From Dehalococcoidia bacterium (lineage in GTDB: Bacteria; Chloroflexota; Dehalococcoidia; Dehalococcoidales; Fen-1064), in the NCBI GenBank assembly GCA_003153075.1, contig PMBW01000082.1, forward strand, positions 1,596-11,088: a DNA stretch of 9,493 nucleotides, given 5' to 3'. How positions within the stretch are numbered: position 1 is the first letter of the stretch; each line of letters opens with the position of its first letter. Made by a program: the position numbers and the translations under genes. The notes under the pieces were generated by a model, which ran no database searches, had not been told where the DNA came from, and saw only the letters and a list, made by a program, of their open reading frames with translations. Of this stretch, positions 1-7,015 are shown in pieces.

Positions 1-1947
1 AACGGTCAGTCCGTTAAAGGTAAAAGTGGGGATACCGTACTGGATATCTGCCGGGCAAACGGCATCGATGTTCCGACACTATGTCATCTGGAAGGCCTTA
101 CCGATGTCGGCGCCTGCCGTCTGTGTGTGGTAGAAATCCAGAGTGAGAAAAAGCCCATCCCGGCCTGTAACTATCCGGCGCGTGATGGACTGGTCGTGAA
201 AACTAGCACGCCGCAGATTGACAGATACCGCAAACAGGTTATCGAGTTGATGTTTGCGGAGAGAAACCATTTCTGCATGTTCTGTGAACAGAGCGGCGAT
301 TGTGAATTACAGAAAATGGCCTATCGTTTCCAGATGGACAACGTCCGGTTCCAGAGCCTTTTCCCGAAGCTACCGGCCGATATTTTGAGCGAATTCCTCG
401 TCATCGACCACAACCGCTGTATACTGTGCGGGCGCTGTGTCCGTGCCTGTAAAGAAGTAGCCGCCTTACGGACCCTGGATTTCGGTGGCCGCGGCGGTGA
501 GACAATGATCGCAGCTGATATTAACCAGCCGCTGGGCGCGTCTTCCTGCACGACCTGCGGTTCATGTTTACAGGCTTGCCCCACCGGTGCCATCGTCAAT
601 AAAGCCAGTATTTTTAGGGGTAAATCTGTGGATTGTAAGACCGCAAATACTATTTGCCAGGGTTGCGACATCGGTTGCGAAATCAAAGTATCGATCAAAG
701 ACGGCAACCTGGTACGTATTGAAACCCCGGACAGAACCGGACCGCGAGGGGCGCTTTGCCGCATCGGGCGGTTCGAACAGATAAATGAATCGCGTGTCCG
801 TGTTACTTCCCCGATGATGCGCAATGCCAAGGGTGAGTTAGTGAATTGCACACTGGATGAAGCGCTGGCAGCCGCCGCGAAGAAATTTGCCGAATTAGGT
901 AACAGCTGCGGCGGGCTCACCACAACCAGGGTGCCGAACGAAACTATTGAAATGTTCCGGAAATTGATTTGCGGTACCCAGAAAAGTAAAGCGATCGATA
1001 CACTGGACGGGAAAGAATACCGTTTGATTTCATCGGGCATCCGCCAGTATACCAATGGTGCGCTGACGCCGGAAGTCGACCCGGATATCGAAGGTATTTT
1101 AGAGGCCGACTGTATCCTGGTAGTCGGCGCGGATGTTGACCGCACGAACCCGGTTATGGGTAACCTGATCCGCCGCGCGGTAAATCTGAACCATGCCCAG
1201 CTCATTAATATTGACGCCAATAAAGACCTGCTGCCGTTGTGGTCCGAGATGTGGCTGAAACCGGCTGCCGGTACCGAACGCGTGCTGGTTAACGGTTTGG
1301 CGAAACTGGTCATCAGTAACAGCAAATCACTGGCGGAATTGAAGCCGGAACTGTTGCGGGTGCTCAGCCTGTATGAGTCCGATAAAGTGAGCGAGAAAAC
1401 CGGCGTGACCGAACAGCAGTTGGCGGTTGCCGCGAAGATACTCAGCGCCAGCAAGAATTGCTATGTCATCTTTGGTGATAATTTAACCACACAGAACGAT
1501 ACCGATCTTGTCACCGCTTTACTCAATCTGACCTACCTCGTGCAGAAGGGCAAGGGCGATAAATTGAATTTGATCTTCCTTAAACCCGGCATAAACAGCC
1601 AGGGTGCATGGGATAGCGGTATCGCCAATAAAGATATAAAAACCCAGCAGCCCCGCGGGATTTATTTGCTCTTAAGCGATGATAACATCGATAAAGACTG
1701 GTTAACCTGGCTGAAAGGCATCGATTACCTCGTTGTGCAGGCCGGGTATCATTCTCCGGTCGTCGATGAATTAGCTGATGTGGTACTCCCGTCCCGTATC
1801 TGGGATGAGCGCGGCGGCTCGTATGTCTCCGCTGGAAAACGAGCGTTGACTACCACCCCGGTTATGCAAAGGTACGGGTTAGTTCCCGATGAAGAAATTT
1901 TACAGCGGCTGATACAAAAAATAGACGTCATGCCGAGTCGGAGTTAG
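1..1947 (+). CDS. hoxU: Hox hydrogenase diaphorase iron-sulfur subunit, NuoG-like (5' partial)
   Basis: The reading frame is open from base 1, so the start lies outside the window; 648 residues are visible. With the first visible residue as 1, it has a plant-type [2Fe-2S] motif (C28, C39, C42, C56), a His-Cys3 [4Fe-4S] motif (H90, C92, C95, C101), two ferredoxin-like C-x2-C-x2-C-x3-C motifs (C140-C150 and C183-C193), and a molybdopterin-type Fe4S4 motif (C219, C222, C226, C253). A molybdopterin-oxidoreductase-like domain follows to the end. The N-terminal third matches HoxU, which carries electrons between the flavin subunit and the hydrogenase small subunit. Classical HoxU is only about 240 residues, so the whole protein has NuoG architecture. 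Its position directly before hoxY and hoxH argues for a hydrogenase diaphorase role rather than complex I. Whether the C-terminal domain binds any cofactor cannot be seen; in NuoG it is usually inactive. The naming hoxU versus nuoG is open. Confidence 0.88.
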   Translation, partial: NGQSVKGKSGDTVLDICRANGIDVPTLCHLEGLTDVGACRLCVVEIQSEKKPIPACNYPARDGLVVKTSTPQIDRYRKQVIELMFAERNHFCMFCEQSGDCELQKMAYRFQMDNVRFQSLFPKLPADILSEFLVIDHNRCILCGRCVRACKEVAALRTLDFGGRGGETMIAADINQPLGASSCTTCGSCLQACPTGAIVNKASIFRGKSVDCKTANTICQGCDIGCEIKVSIKDGNLVRIETPDRTGPRGALCRIGRFEQINESRVRVTSPMMRNAKGELVNCTLDEALAAAAKKFAELGNSCGGLTTTRVPNETIEMFRKLICGTQKSKAIDTLDGKEYRLISSGIRQYTNGALTPEVDPDIEGILEADCILVVGADVDRTNPVMGNLIRRAVNLNHAQLINIDANKDLLPLWSEMWLKPAAGTERVLVNGLAKLVISNSKSLAELKPELLRVLSLYESDKVSEKTGVTEQQLAVAAKILSASKNCYVIFGDNLTTQNDTDLVTALLNLTYLVQKGKGDKLNLIFLKPGINSQGAWDSGIANKDIKTQQPRGIYLLLSDDNIDKDWLTWLKGIDYLVVQAGYHSPVVDELADVVLPSRIWDERGGSYVSAGKRALTTTPVMQRYGLVPDEEILQRLIQKIDVMPSRS

Positions 1948-1957
1948 AGGTGCAATA

Positions 1958-2491
1958 ATGGCAAAGGTTAAAGTTGCTACAGCCTGGCTGGACAGTTGTT
2001 CCGGTTGTCATATGTCTTTCCTTGACCTGGATGAAGCCTTGATCGGTCTGGCAGACAAACTGGAGTTCGGGGAAAGCCCGATCACCGATTTCAAGAAGTT
2101 CACTCCTTGCGATGTCGGCATTCTGGAAGGCTCCATCAGCAATAAGCACGATGAAGAAGTGGCCAAAGATTTACGCGCTAATTGCAAGATCCTGATGGTA
2201 CTGGGCGATTGCGCCTGCTTCGGCGGCATTAACAATATGCGCAACCTCTTCAATACGGAAGATGTGATAACCCGTTATTATTCTACAGAAAGCACTGCGC
2301 AAAATAGCGCTGCTCCCCATTCCAAAGAACTGCCGTTATTAACTAAAGTGAAACCGGTCAATCAGGTCGTCAAAGTCGACTGCTATGTTCCGGGTTGCGC
2401 CCCCAAACCAAGTGCGATTCTTTATGCTCTGACCGAACTTCTCGAGGGCAGGATTCCTGTATTGCCCGGCGAGATCATGCGGTTTGATTAA
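1958..2491 (+). CDS. hoxY: [NiFe] hydrogenase small subunit HoxY
   Basis: This 177-residue protein matches the small subunit of group 3d bidirectional hydrogenases in length and motifs. The N-terminal WLDSCSGCHMSFLDLDEA stretch is the HoxY signature. The proximal [4Fe-4S] cluster would be bound by C14, C17, C85 (in GDCACFGG; C87 is close by) and C147 (in PGCAPKP). No further cluster motifs are present, as expected for HoxY, which carries only the proximal cluster and passes electrons to HoxU. There is no signal peptide or twin-arginine motif, so it acts in the cytoplasm. The ATG lies 10 bases after the upstream stop. An AGAGGTG ribosome-binding site at 1946-1952 overlaps that stop codon, with five bases to the start, suggesting translational coupling. 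Confidence 0.95.
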   Translation: MAKVKVATAWLDSCSGCHMSFLDLDEALIGLADKLEFGESPITDFKKFTPCDVGILEGSISNKHDEEVAKDLRANCKILMVLGDCACFGGINNMRNLFNTEDVITRYYSTESTAQNSAAPHSKELPLLTKVKPVNQVVKVDCYVPGCAPKPSAILYALTELLEGRIPVLPGEIMRFD

Positions 2492-2522
2492 AACCGAATA
2501 ATCGTTACAAAAGTGAGAAAAT

Positions 2523-3947
2523 ATGGCTAATAAAATTGTTATCGAACCGGTCAGCCGGGTTGAAGGTCACGGCAAAGTAACCGTTTATCTGAACGACCAG
2601 GGTAATGTAGATAAATCCTATCTGCATATCACGCAGGTAAGGGGTTTCGAAAAGTTCTGCGAAGGCCGCCTGTATAATGAAATGCTCGCCATTACGCCGC
2701 GTATTTGCGGTATTTGTCCGGTCAGCCACCACCTGGCCGCCGCAAAAGCCTGCGATGAGATCCTCGGTGTGCAACTGACGCCGACCGGCACCATGCTGCG
2801 GCGGTTACTGCATAATGCCCAGTTCCTGCAATCCCATGCGCTCCATTTCTTCTATCTGGCCAGCCCCGACCTGCTTTTCGGCATGGAATCCGACCCTGCT
2901 ATGCGCAACATCATCGGAGTTATTGCCCTGCAGCCCGAGCTGGCCAAAAAAGGTGTCTTCCTGCGTTCCTTCGGGCAGAAGATTATCGAATACCTTGGGG
3001 AAAAGAGGGTGCATCCCAATGCGGCGATCCCTGGCGGTATGAACAAAGTCCTTTCTCAGACTGAACGCCAGTTGATCCTGTCGCAGATCGATCAGGCTAT
3101 CGCCGACTCTCAATTAGCCGTCAACCTGGTCAAAGATTACCTGACCAAAAACAAGGAATTAGCCGATAGCTTCGCCTGTTTCGACAGCAGCTATCTGGGT
3201 TTAGTCGATAGCAACAATAATGTGGAATACTATGACGGCAAGCTCCGGCTGAAAGATAAGAACGGGGTTGTGCTGGAGGATAAATTCGCTCCCAAAGACT
3301 ACCTGAAATACATCGAAGAAAAAGTGGAAGACTGGTCTTACCTGAAGTTCCCCTATTACAAAAAGGCCGGGTATCCCGCGGGTATGTACCGCGTAGGTCC
3401 GTTGGGACGTTTCAATGCCGCCGAAGGGCACAGCACACCAATGGCTAACCGTGAGTTCCAGGAAGCCCGCAAGATGACTAAAAACGGCGTCCTGAGCGGT
3501 TCGCTGTACTATCATCTGGCGCGCATGATCGAAATGCTGAATGCCGCCGAAACAATTAAAGCTCTCGTCCAGAACGAGCAGATCTGCGGCAACGATATCT
3601 GGGTGAACGGCAGCGTTAAAAATGAAGAAGGTGTCGGTGTCATCGAGGCGCCGCGCGGCACACTGATCCATCATTATAAAGTGGATAAAGCCGGGCAAAT
3701 CAAGCAGGTCAACTTGATCGTTTCTACCGGCCACAACAACCTGGCCATGAACAAAGCCGTGTTTGATGTGGCGCACGAATATATCAAAGGCGGGAAAGTA
3801 ACCGAAGGTATCCTCAATCGTATCGAGGTTGCCATCCGTTGTTACGACCCCTGTTTCTCCTGCTCGACACATGCCCTCGGTCACATGCCGCTGGAATTAA
3901 CCGTCCATGAAGTGGATGGTACCGTCAGAGAATTACTGAGGCAATAG
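2523..3947 (+). CDS. hoxH: [NiFe] hydrogenase large subunit HoxH
   Basis: This 474-residue protein carries the Ni-Fe(CN)2CO active site of a cytoplasmic bidirectional hydrogenase, which reversibly oxidises H2 with NAD(P)(H) as partner. Visible motifs are SRVEGHG with the conserved E14, RICGICPVSHH with ligands C62 and C65, and DPCFSCSTH near the C-terminus with ligands C444 and C447. Group-3 large subunits are processed after the His of this last motif, here H450, so a 24-residue tail starting ALGHMPLEL should be removed by the endopeptidase encoded next door. The length is close to that of known HoxH proteins. The ATG is preceded by GTGAG at 2513-2517, five bases away. The gene follows hoxY by 31 bases and its TAG stop shares one base with the next start. 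Groups 3b and 3c are the alternatives; the HoxU/HoxY context favours 3d. Confidence 0.96.
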   Translation: MANKIVIEPVSRVEGHGKVTVYLNDQGNVDKSYLHITQVRGFEKFCEGRLYNEMLAITPRICGICPVSHHLAAAKACDEILGVQLTPTGTMLRRLLHNAQFLQSHALHFFYLASPDLLFGMESDPAMRNIIGVIALQPELAKKGVFLRSFGQKIIEYLGEKRVHPNAAIPGGMNKVLSQTERQLILSQIDQAIADSQLAVNLVKDYLTKNKELADSFACFDSSYLGLVDSNNNVEYYDGKLRLKDKNGVVLEDKFAPKDYLKYIEEKVEDWSYLKFPYYKKAGYPAGMYRVGPLGRFNAAEGHSTPMANREFQEARKMTKNGVLSGSLYYHLARMIEMLNAAETIKALVQNEQICGNDIWVNGSVKNEEGVGVIEAPRGTLIHHYKVDKAGQIKQVNLIVSTGHNNLAMNKAVFDVAHEYIKGGKVTEGILNRIEVAIRCYDPCFSCSTHALGHMPLELTVHEVDGTVRELLRQ

Positions 3948-4402
3948 TGAAAACCCTGGTGCTGGGGATCGGTAATGATATCCTGGGGGATGATGGGGTT
4001 GGTATCCACATCGCCCGGGCAATCGCCAGCCGTATCGATAACAGCGACGTGACTGTAGAAGAAACCGGCGCAGCCGGACTAAGTCTGCTTGAGCGCATTA
4101 AAGGCTACGAGCGGTTGATTATTGCCGATGCGATTTTTACTCACGATACGGAAGTGGGGAAAATTCATCGGCTCACCCTCAAAGACCTGGCTCAAACCAA
4201 TGACTCGGTGACACCCCACGAAGCCGCTTTACGCACCACATTGGAAATCGGTAATAATCTATTTCCCGGAGAAATGCCGCACGATGTGGTTGTGTTCGCG
4301 GTACAGACACATGACGTCGACCAAGTCACCGGCAAAATGAGTAAAGCTGTGAAAGCTGCTGTCCCGGAAGTAGTCAGGATGATTTTGGCGGAAATCAGGT
4401 AA
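3947..4402 (+). CDS. hoxW: Hydrogenase maturation endopeptidase (HoxW/HybD family)
   Basis: This is a 151-residue nickel-dependent protease of the HyaD/HybD/HoxW family. The N-terminal GIGNDILGDDGVG loop and the residues D16, D61 (IIADAIF) and H91 (TPHEAA) line up with the three nickel-contacting positions known in HybD (an acidic residue, Asp, His). It should cleave the C-terminal tail of HoxH after the nickel site is assembled. The start is GTG, whose first G is the last base of the hoxH TAG stop. A GAGG ribosome-binding site at 3938-3941 is spaced five bases away. This overlap points to translation coupled to that of its substrate. It is the last gene of the operon and is followed by a strong hairpin terminator. 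The visible partner is HoxH; the exact subfamily name is an inference from context. Confidence 0.93.
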   Translation: MKTLVLGIGNDILGDDGVGIHIARAIASRIDNSDVTVEETGAAGLSLLERIKGYERLIIADAIFTHDTEVGKIHRLTLKDLAQTNDSVTPHEAALRTTLEIGNNLFPGEMPHDVVVFAVQTHDVDQVTGKMSKAVKAAVPEVVRMILAEIR

Positions 4403-4429
4403 GTAAGATATTGCAATGGTACAAATAAA

Positions 4430-4456
4430 GGCGGGGCTGCGAATAGCAGCCCCGCC
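4430..4456. terminator. Bidirectional intrinsic terminator between hoxW and the solute-binding protein gene
   Basis: A perfect 11-bp stem (GGCGGGGCTGC and GCAGCCCCGCC) encloses a five-base loop, GAATA. On the + strand it is followed by the AT-rich tract TATTATATAATT; on the - strand it is followed by TTTATTTGT. It lies in the 80-bp gap between two convergent genes, so it probably ends the hox operon and the solute-binding protein transcript alike. The T-tracts are interrupted rather than pure, so efficiency may differ between directions. Confidence 0.87.
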
Positions 4457-4482
4457 TATTATATAATTGCGGTAACTATTTC

Positions 4483-6357
4483 CTAATGGCCGGCAGCTTT
4501 TTTCACATTCTGATCGATCCAGAACCGCCCGGCGTAGAAGCCAAGCAGTTGCGGCCCATTGGTGCCTCCCCAGAATGCGTTGTTTTGTCCGGTATAGCCC
4601 TTGAGCCACGGCTGCGAAAGTTCAAACAGGGTTGGTTGCAATAACGATATTACATAATGCTGCCGCGCGACGCGCTCGTTCGCATCTTTTAATGCCTGCT
4701 TGATCACGTCGATATTAGTTGCAGCGAGGGCTTTCGGCGCGAAGGTATCAAAAACTGTGTCGCTGACCCCATTGTAATTTGCTGTATATCCGGTCAGGTA
4801 CCGGTTCAGCTGCCGCATCGGTTCATAGGTAAAACCAAGGTCTCCTGAAGAGGGGAAAGCCATTTGATCGTACTTTTTACTATTTCTGACAACCGCGATC
4901 CAGGAAGGTGAGTCCATCGTCTGGATCGTCATGTCAATACCCACTGCGGAAAAGTAAGATTTGACTATCTGTAACAGGTCAGGGTCGGCGGCTGCATCAG
5001 CTATGATAGAAGTTTTAAATCCATTGGGAAATCCGGCAGCGGCAAGAAGCTGCTTGGCGCCGGTCGGATTATATGCGTACTGATCCTTTAATTCCTGCGG
5101 CCAGTCTTCATAGGGGAAACCGTAGCCGCCCTTCATATAGCGGGATGTCATCGAAGCCGGGTATGGTTCGGCAGTTCCCAGGTAATAGGATTTGGCGATA
5201 TCCGGGAGGTTGATCGCCATCTGCATTGCCTGGCGGACTCTGATGTCTGTAAACGGAGCAACGTCATTCTTTGGGTCGACTGTCGAAGCCTGTCCCATCG
5301 GTATGCCCAGTTGCACGATTTCAGGATTTGTTTTTTGGATCGATTGCGAGTTCGCAAACGAAATTTGGCTCATCACGTCAATTTTACCGGTGCGCATGGC
5401 CGCCATGGCGGTCGCATTATCGGGCATGATGAGGATTTTCAACTGGTCTACGTAGGGGAGTTTGTTCTGCGGGTAGCGCTCATCGTAGCCCCAGTAATTC
5501 TGGTTTTTCACTAATGTTGCCGAGCTGCCGGAAACAAAATCCTTCAGGATGAAGGGCCCGGTGCCGATGGCATGATGCCAATCGGAGACATCGCCCCATA
5601 ACTTGATTGCTTCGGAATTCTCCATAAACTGGTCGGAACTGGAAGTCTGCATGTTTTCCATGATGGCTTCAGGATTGGTTGTGTTCCAGACAAAAACGAC
5701 GGTGTATTTATCGGTTGCGGTTACCGATTTGAGATTTTTAAAAATAGAAGCGGAAGATGCAAATGTGCTTGGTTTGGTATATCCGCCGCCGAGGCCGTAC
5801 ATCCGGTCATAATGAAATACTACATCATCAGCAATAAATTCCCTGCCGTTAGCCGGCGGAATATCCTGCCAATGGATTCCCGGTCGCACGTGGATAACGT
5901 ACGTCGCGGGGTCAGTGATTTCCCAGGTCGCTGCTACATTACCTTTAACAAAATTATTCGGACGGAAGCCGATGTGATAATCAAACACCGCAGGATCCAG
6001 TGTCCAGTCATCGCAATGGATTTTCTCCATAAAAGCGGCGTTGATGCTCATTCCCGCCCCGGGATAAGAGTCATAATTAACAACATCCCTGTCCAGGCGC
6101 AGGGTGATTGTCCCGCCGTATTGCGGTTTTCCCAGTTTATCCCACCAGTTGCCGGTTGAGGTGGTGACCGGTTTGGTCGTCGTCGAGCTTGTTGGGGGAA
6201 CTGCCGTCGATGAAGTGGTAGTCCTGGGCGCAGTTGAAGTCGTTGTTTGCGCGGAAGTGGTAGACGAAGTAGATGTCGAGGTTTTTGTGCAGGAGGCAAG
6301 TAACAGCGCTGCTACCATCAGGATGCTGAAACTGAACCAGATAAGTTTGTTTCTCAT
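4483..6357 (-). CDS. ABC transporter solute-binding lipoprotein, family 5 (peptide/nickel type)
   Basis: This 624-residue extracytoplasmic lipoprotein belongs to the DppA/OppA/NikA-type SBP_bac_5 superfamily. A lipoprotein signal peptide (charged MRNK, hydrophobic core, lipobox LASC with C23) is followed by a Ser/Thr-rich linker of about 47 residues and then the binding domain, which begins near the KPQYGGTITLR strand. The domain contains the characteristic YVIHVRPGIHWQD segment and an AIGTGPF block. The chosen ATG (6355-6357) has AAGGAG seven bases upstream; a second in-frame ATG at 6361-6363 is only one base from that site and would add two residues. The gene is preceded by a good promoter and ends at the shared terminator, so it appears monocistronic. 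No permease or ATPase gene is adjacent; it may serve a transporter encoded elsewhere. The substrate cannot be told from sequence. It is a close paralogue of the protein encoded at 7892-9493. Confidence 0.92.
   Translation of the reverse strand: MRNKLIWFSFSILMVAALLLASCTKTSTSTSSTTSAQTTTSTAPRTTTSSTAVPPTSSTTTKPVTTSTGNWWDKLGKPQYGGTITLRLDRDVVNYDSYPGAGMSINAAFMEKIHCDDWTLDPAVFDYHIGFRPNNFVKGNVAATWEITDPATYVIHVRPGIHWQDIPPANGREFIADDVVFHYDRMYGLGGGYTKPSTFASSASIFKNLKSVTATDKYTVVFVWNTTNPEAIMENMQTSSSDQFMENSEAIKLWGDVSDWHHAIGTGPFILKDFVSGSSATLVKNQNYWGYDERYPQNKLPYVDQLKILIMPDNATAMAAMRTGKIDVMSQISFANSQSIQKTNPEIVQLGIPMGQASTVDPKNDVAPFTDIRVRQAMQMAINLPDIAKSYYLGTAEPYPASMTSRYMKGGYGFPYEDWPQELKDQYAYNPTGAKQLLAAAGFPNGFKTSIIADAAADPDLLQIVKSYFSAVGIDMTIQTMDSPSWIAVVRNSKKYDQMAFPSSGDLGFTYEPMRQLNRYLTGYTANYNGVSDTVFDTFAPKALAATNIDVIKQALKDANERVARQHYVISLLQPTLFELSQPWLKGYTGQNNAFWGGTNGPQLLGFYAGRFWIDQNVKKAAGH
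6148..6288 (-). repeat. Low-complexity Ser/Thr-rich linker coding segment
   Basis: Right after the lipobox Cys, about 47 codons encode almost only Thr and Ser with a few Ala, Pro, Val and Lys (for example TTTSTAPRTTTSSTAVPP). The DNA is correspondingly repetitive, rich in trinucleotides such as GTC, GGT and GTT on the + strand. It probably acts as a flexible, perhaps glycosylated, spacer between the lipid anchor and the binding domain. Glycosylation is only an inference from composition. Confidence 0.75.
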
Positions 6358-6364
6358 TTTCATT

Positions 6365-6370
6365 CTCCTT
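6365..6370 (-). promoter_or_regulatory. Ribosome-binding site that decides the start of the solute-binding protein gene
   Basis: The - strand reads AAGGAG here. The nearer ATG (6361-6363) is only one base away, too close for initiation, while the ATG at 6355-6357 is seven bases away. The shorter product starting MRNKL is therefore preferred over MKMRNKL. Confidence 0.7.
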
Positions 6371-6390
6371 TTTAACGGGGCTTAGCCAGA

Positions 6391-6419
6391 ATTTTAACAG
6401 CAGTTGAATTTAATGTCAA
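6391..6419 (-). promoter_or_regulatory. Sigma-70-type promoter of the solute-binding protein gene
   Basis: On the - strand a perfect -35 box TTGACA (6414-6419) is separated by exactly 17 bases from a -10 box TAAAAT (6391-6396). Transcription would start near 6384, giving a leader of roughly 25 bases that holds only the ribosome-binding site. No clear operator is seen. Confidence 0.75.
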
Positions 6420-6446
6420 TGCAAAGTAGCTGTTATCAGTTAATTG

Positions 6447-6471
6447 TGAGTATTGAGTCGTGAGTAATGAG
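6447..6471. repeat. Tandem imperfect 11-mer repeat
   Basis: TGAGTATTGAG (6447-6457) and TGAGTAATGAG (6461-6471) differ by one base and are separated by TCG. They are flanked by similar AGTTAATT and AGTTAATAATT tracts, so the whole unit looks like a small duplication. No function is visible. Confidence 0.5.
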
Positions 6472-6684
6472 TTAATAATTGCGAATAGAAGCTAATACTA
6501 TTATCCTGTTTTTACGCAAAGTTTACGATTGCTGACTGCTGCTAAAGTAGGTGCTCTTAAAACGAAAGCTGGAAAAACGGATAAATCCCTCCTGCCCTGA
6601 GGCTTTTCACCACTTGTCATTCCTCGTAGGTTTAAAACCGGAGATACTTTGCGTTGCCGTTCGATGCAAATGTACGACCTGATT

Positions 6685-6758
6685 GTCATTGATCCCACAT
6701 TTCTATTATTGTCCTAAAGGAAGTGCGGGAGTAATCAATAATAATCGTTACCAATGAC
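6685..6758. repeat. Nested imperfect inverted repeat
   Basis: Two nested pairs share roughly one centre: GTCATTG (6685-6691) with CAATGAC (6752-6758), and TATTATTG (6704-6711) with CAATAATA (6736-6743). A small TCCT/AGGA hairpin lies just inside. The result could be a 74-bp imperfect hairpin, such as a small transposable-element remnant or a structured RNA. The arms are unequal (12 and 8 bases between the paired blocks), so the structure is not certain. Confidence 0.4.
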
Positions 6759-7015
6759 TATTTTCGGACAACCTCAAAGAGATGAAGCATACCATCGGAA
6801 TGAGTGAAAAAAGACACTAATTCGGCAGTGGACATACCTTGAAGCTGAAAGCTGAGTTGTGAGCTTTATAAAGATGGTAAAATGCGAAGGGAAGATTTAA
6901 AAGGTCTGCAGAAAAAATGTACACTATCATATCATGCTTTGCTCAAAATTCATAAATACTGTAATTTAAAAAGCGTTAGTAAAATATTGGTTTTCAGTTA
7001 AGTATTTATTAAATG

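Larger units (their letters stand above)
6420..7015. other. Gene-free intergenic stretch with several repeats
   Basis: About 600 bases with no convincing gene. The stretch holds a tandem imperfect 11-mer (6447-6457 and 6461-6471), a 9-bp inverted pair ACGCAAAGT/ACTTTGCGT (6514-6522 and 6646-6654), a nested inverted repeat at 6685-6758, and a 9-bp AT-rich inverted pair (6952-6960 and 7001-7009). TTGTCATT occurs twice (6614 and 6683). The sequence grows visibly AT-rich after about 6890. No tRNA cloverleaf, CRISPR array or known riboswitch core was recognised. It could be decayed sequence left by past insertions. Confidence 0.55.

Noticed and set aside
321..1454. A 377-residue open frame on the - strand.
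   Set aside because: It lies antisense within the diaphorase subunit gene, whose cysteine motifs prove the + frame. Its composition (Ser/Arg/Leu rich) is typical of a shadow frame.
3201..3884. A 227-residue open frame on the - strand.
   Set aside because: It is the antisense shadow of hoxH; the opposite strand carries the conserved nickel ligands.
5812..6159. A 115-residue open frame on the + strand.
   Set aside because: It is antisense to the solute-binding protein gene, whose family motifs are continuous on the other strand.
6511..6600. ACGCAAAG and CGAAAG motifs that recall a cyclic di-GMP riboswitch.
   Set aside because: The order and spacing of the motifs are wrong, the stems of that riboswitch cannot be formed, and no gene follows on the + strand.
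6501..6698. A 65-residue open frame on the - strand in the intergenic stretch.
   Set aside because: It has no good ribosome-binding site, an Arg/Ser-rich composition with no recognisable domain, and overlaps the inverted repeats. It is probably non-coding or decayed.
6758..6835. A 25-codon - strand frame beginning MSTAELVSFF with AAGG just before the ATG.
   Set aside because: It is too short, the AAGG is only one base from the start, and nothing else supports a gene.
6952..7009. A 9-bp inverted pair ATAAATACT/AGTATTTAT considered as an element boundary.
   Set aside because: Both arms are pure AT-rich sequence in AT-rich DNA, with a 40-base gap and no coding or duplicated flanks; chance is a sufficient explanation.
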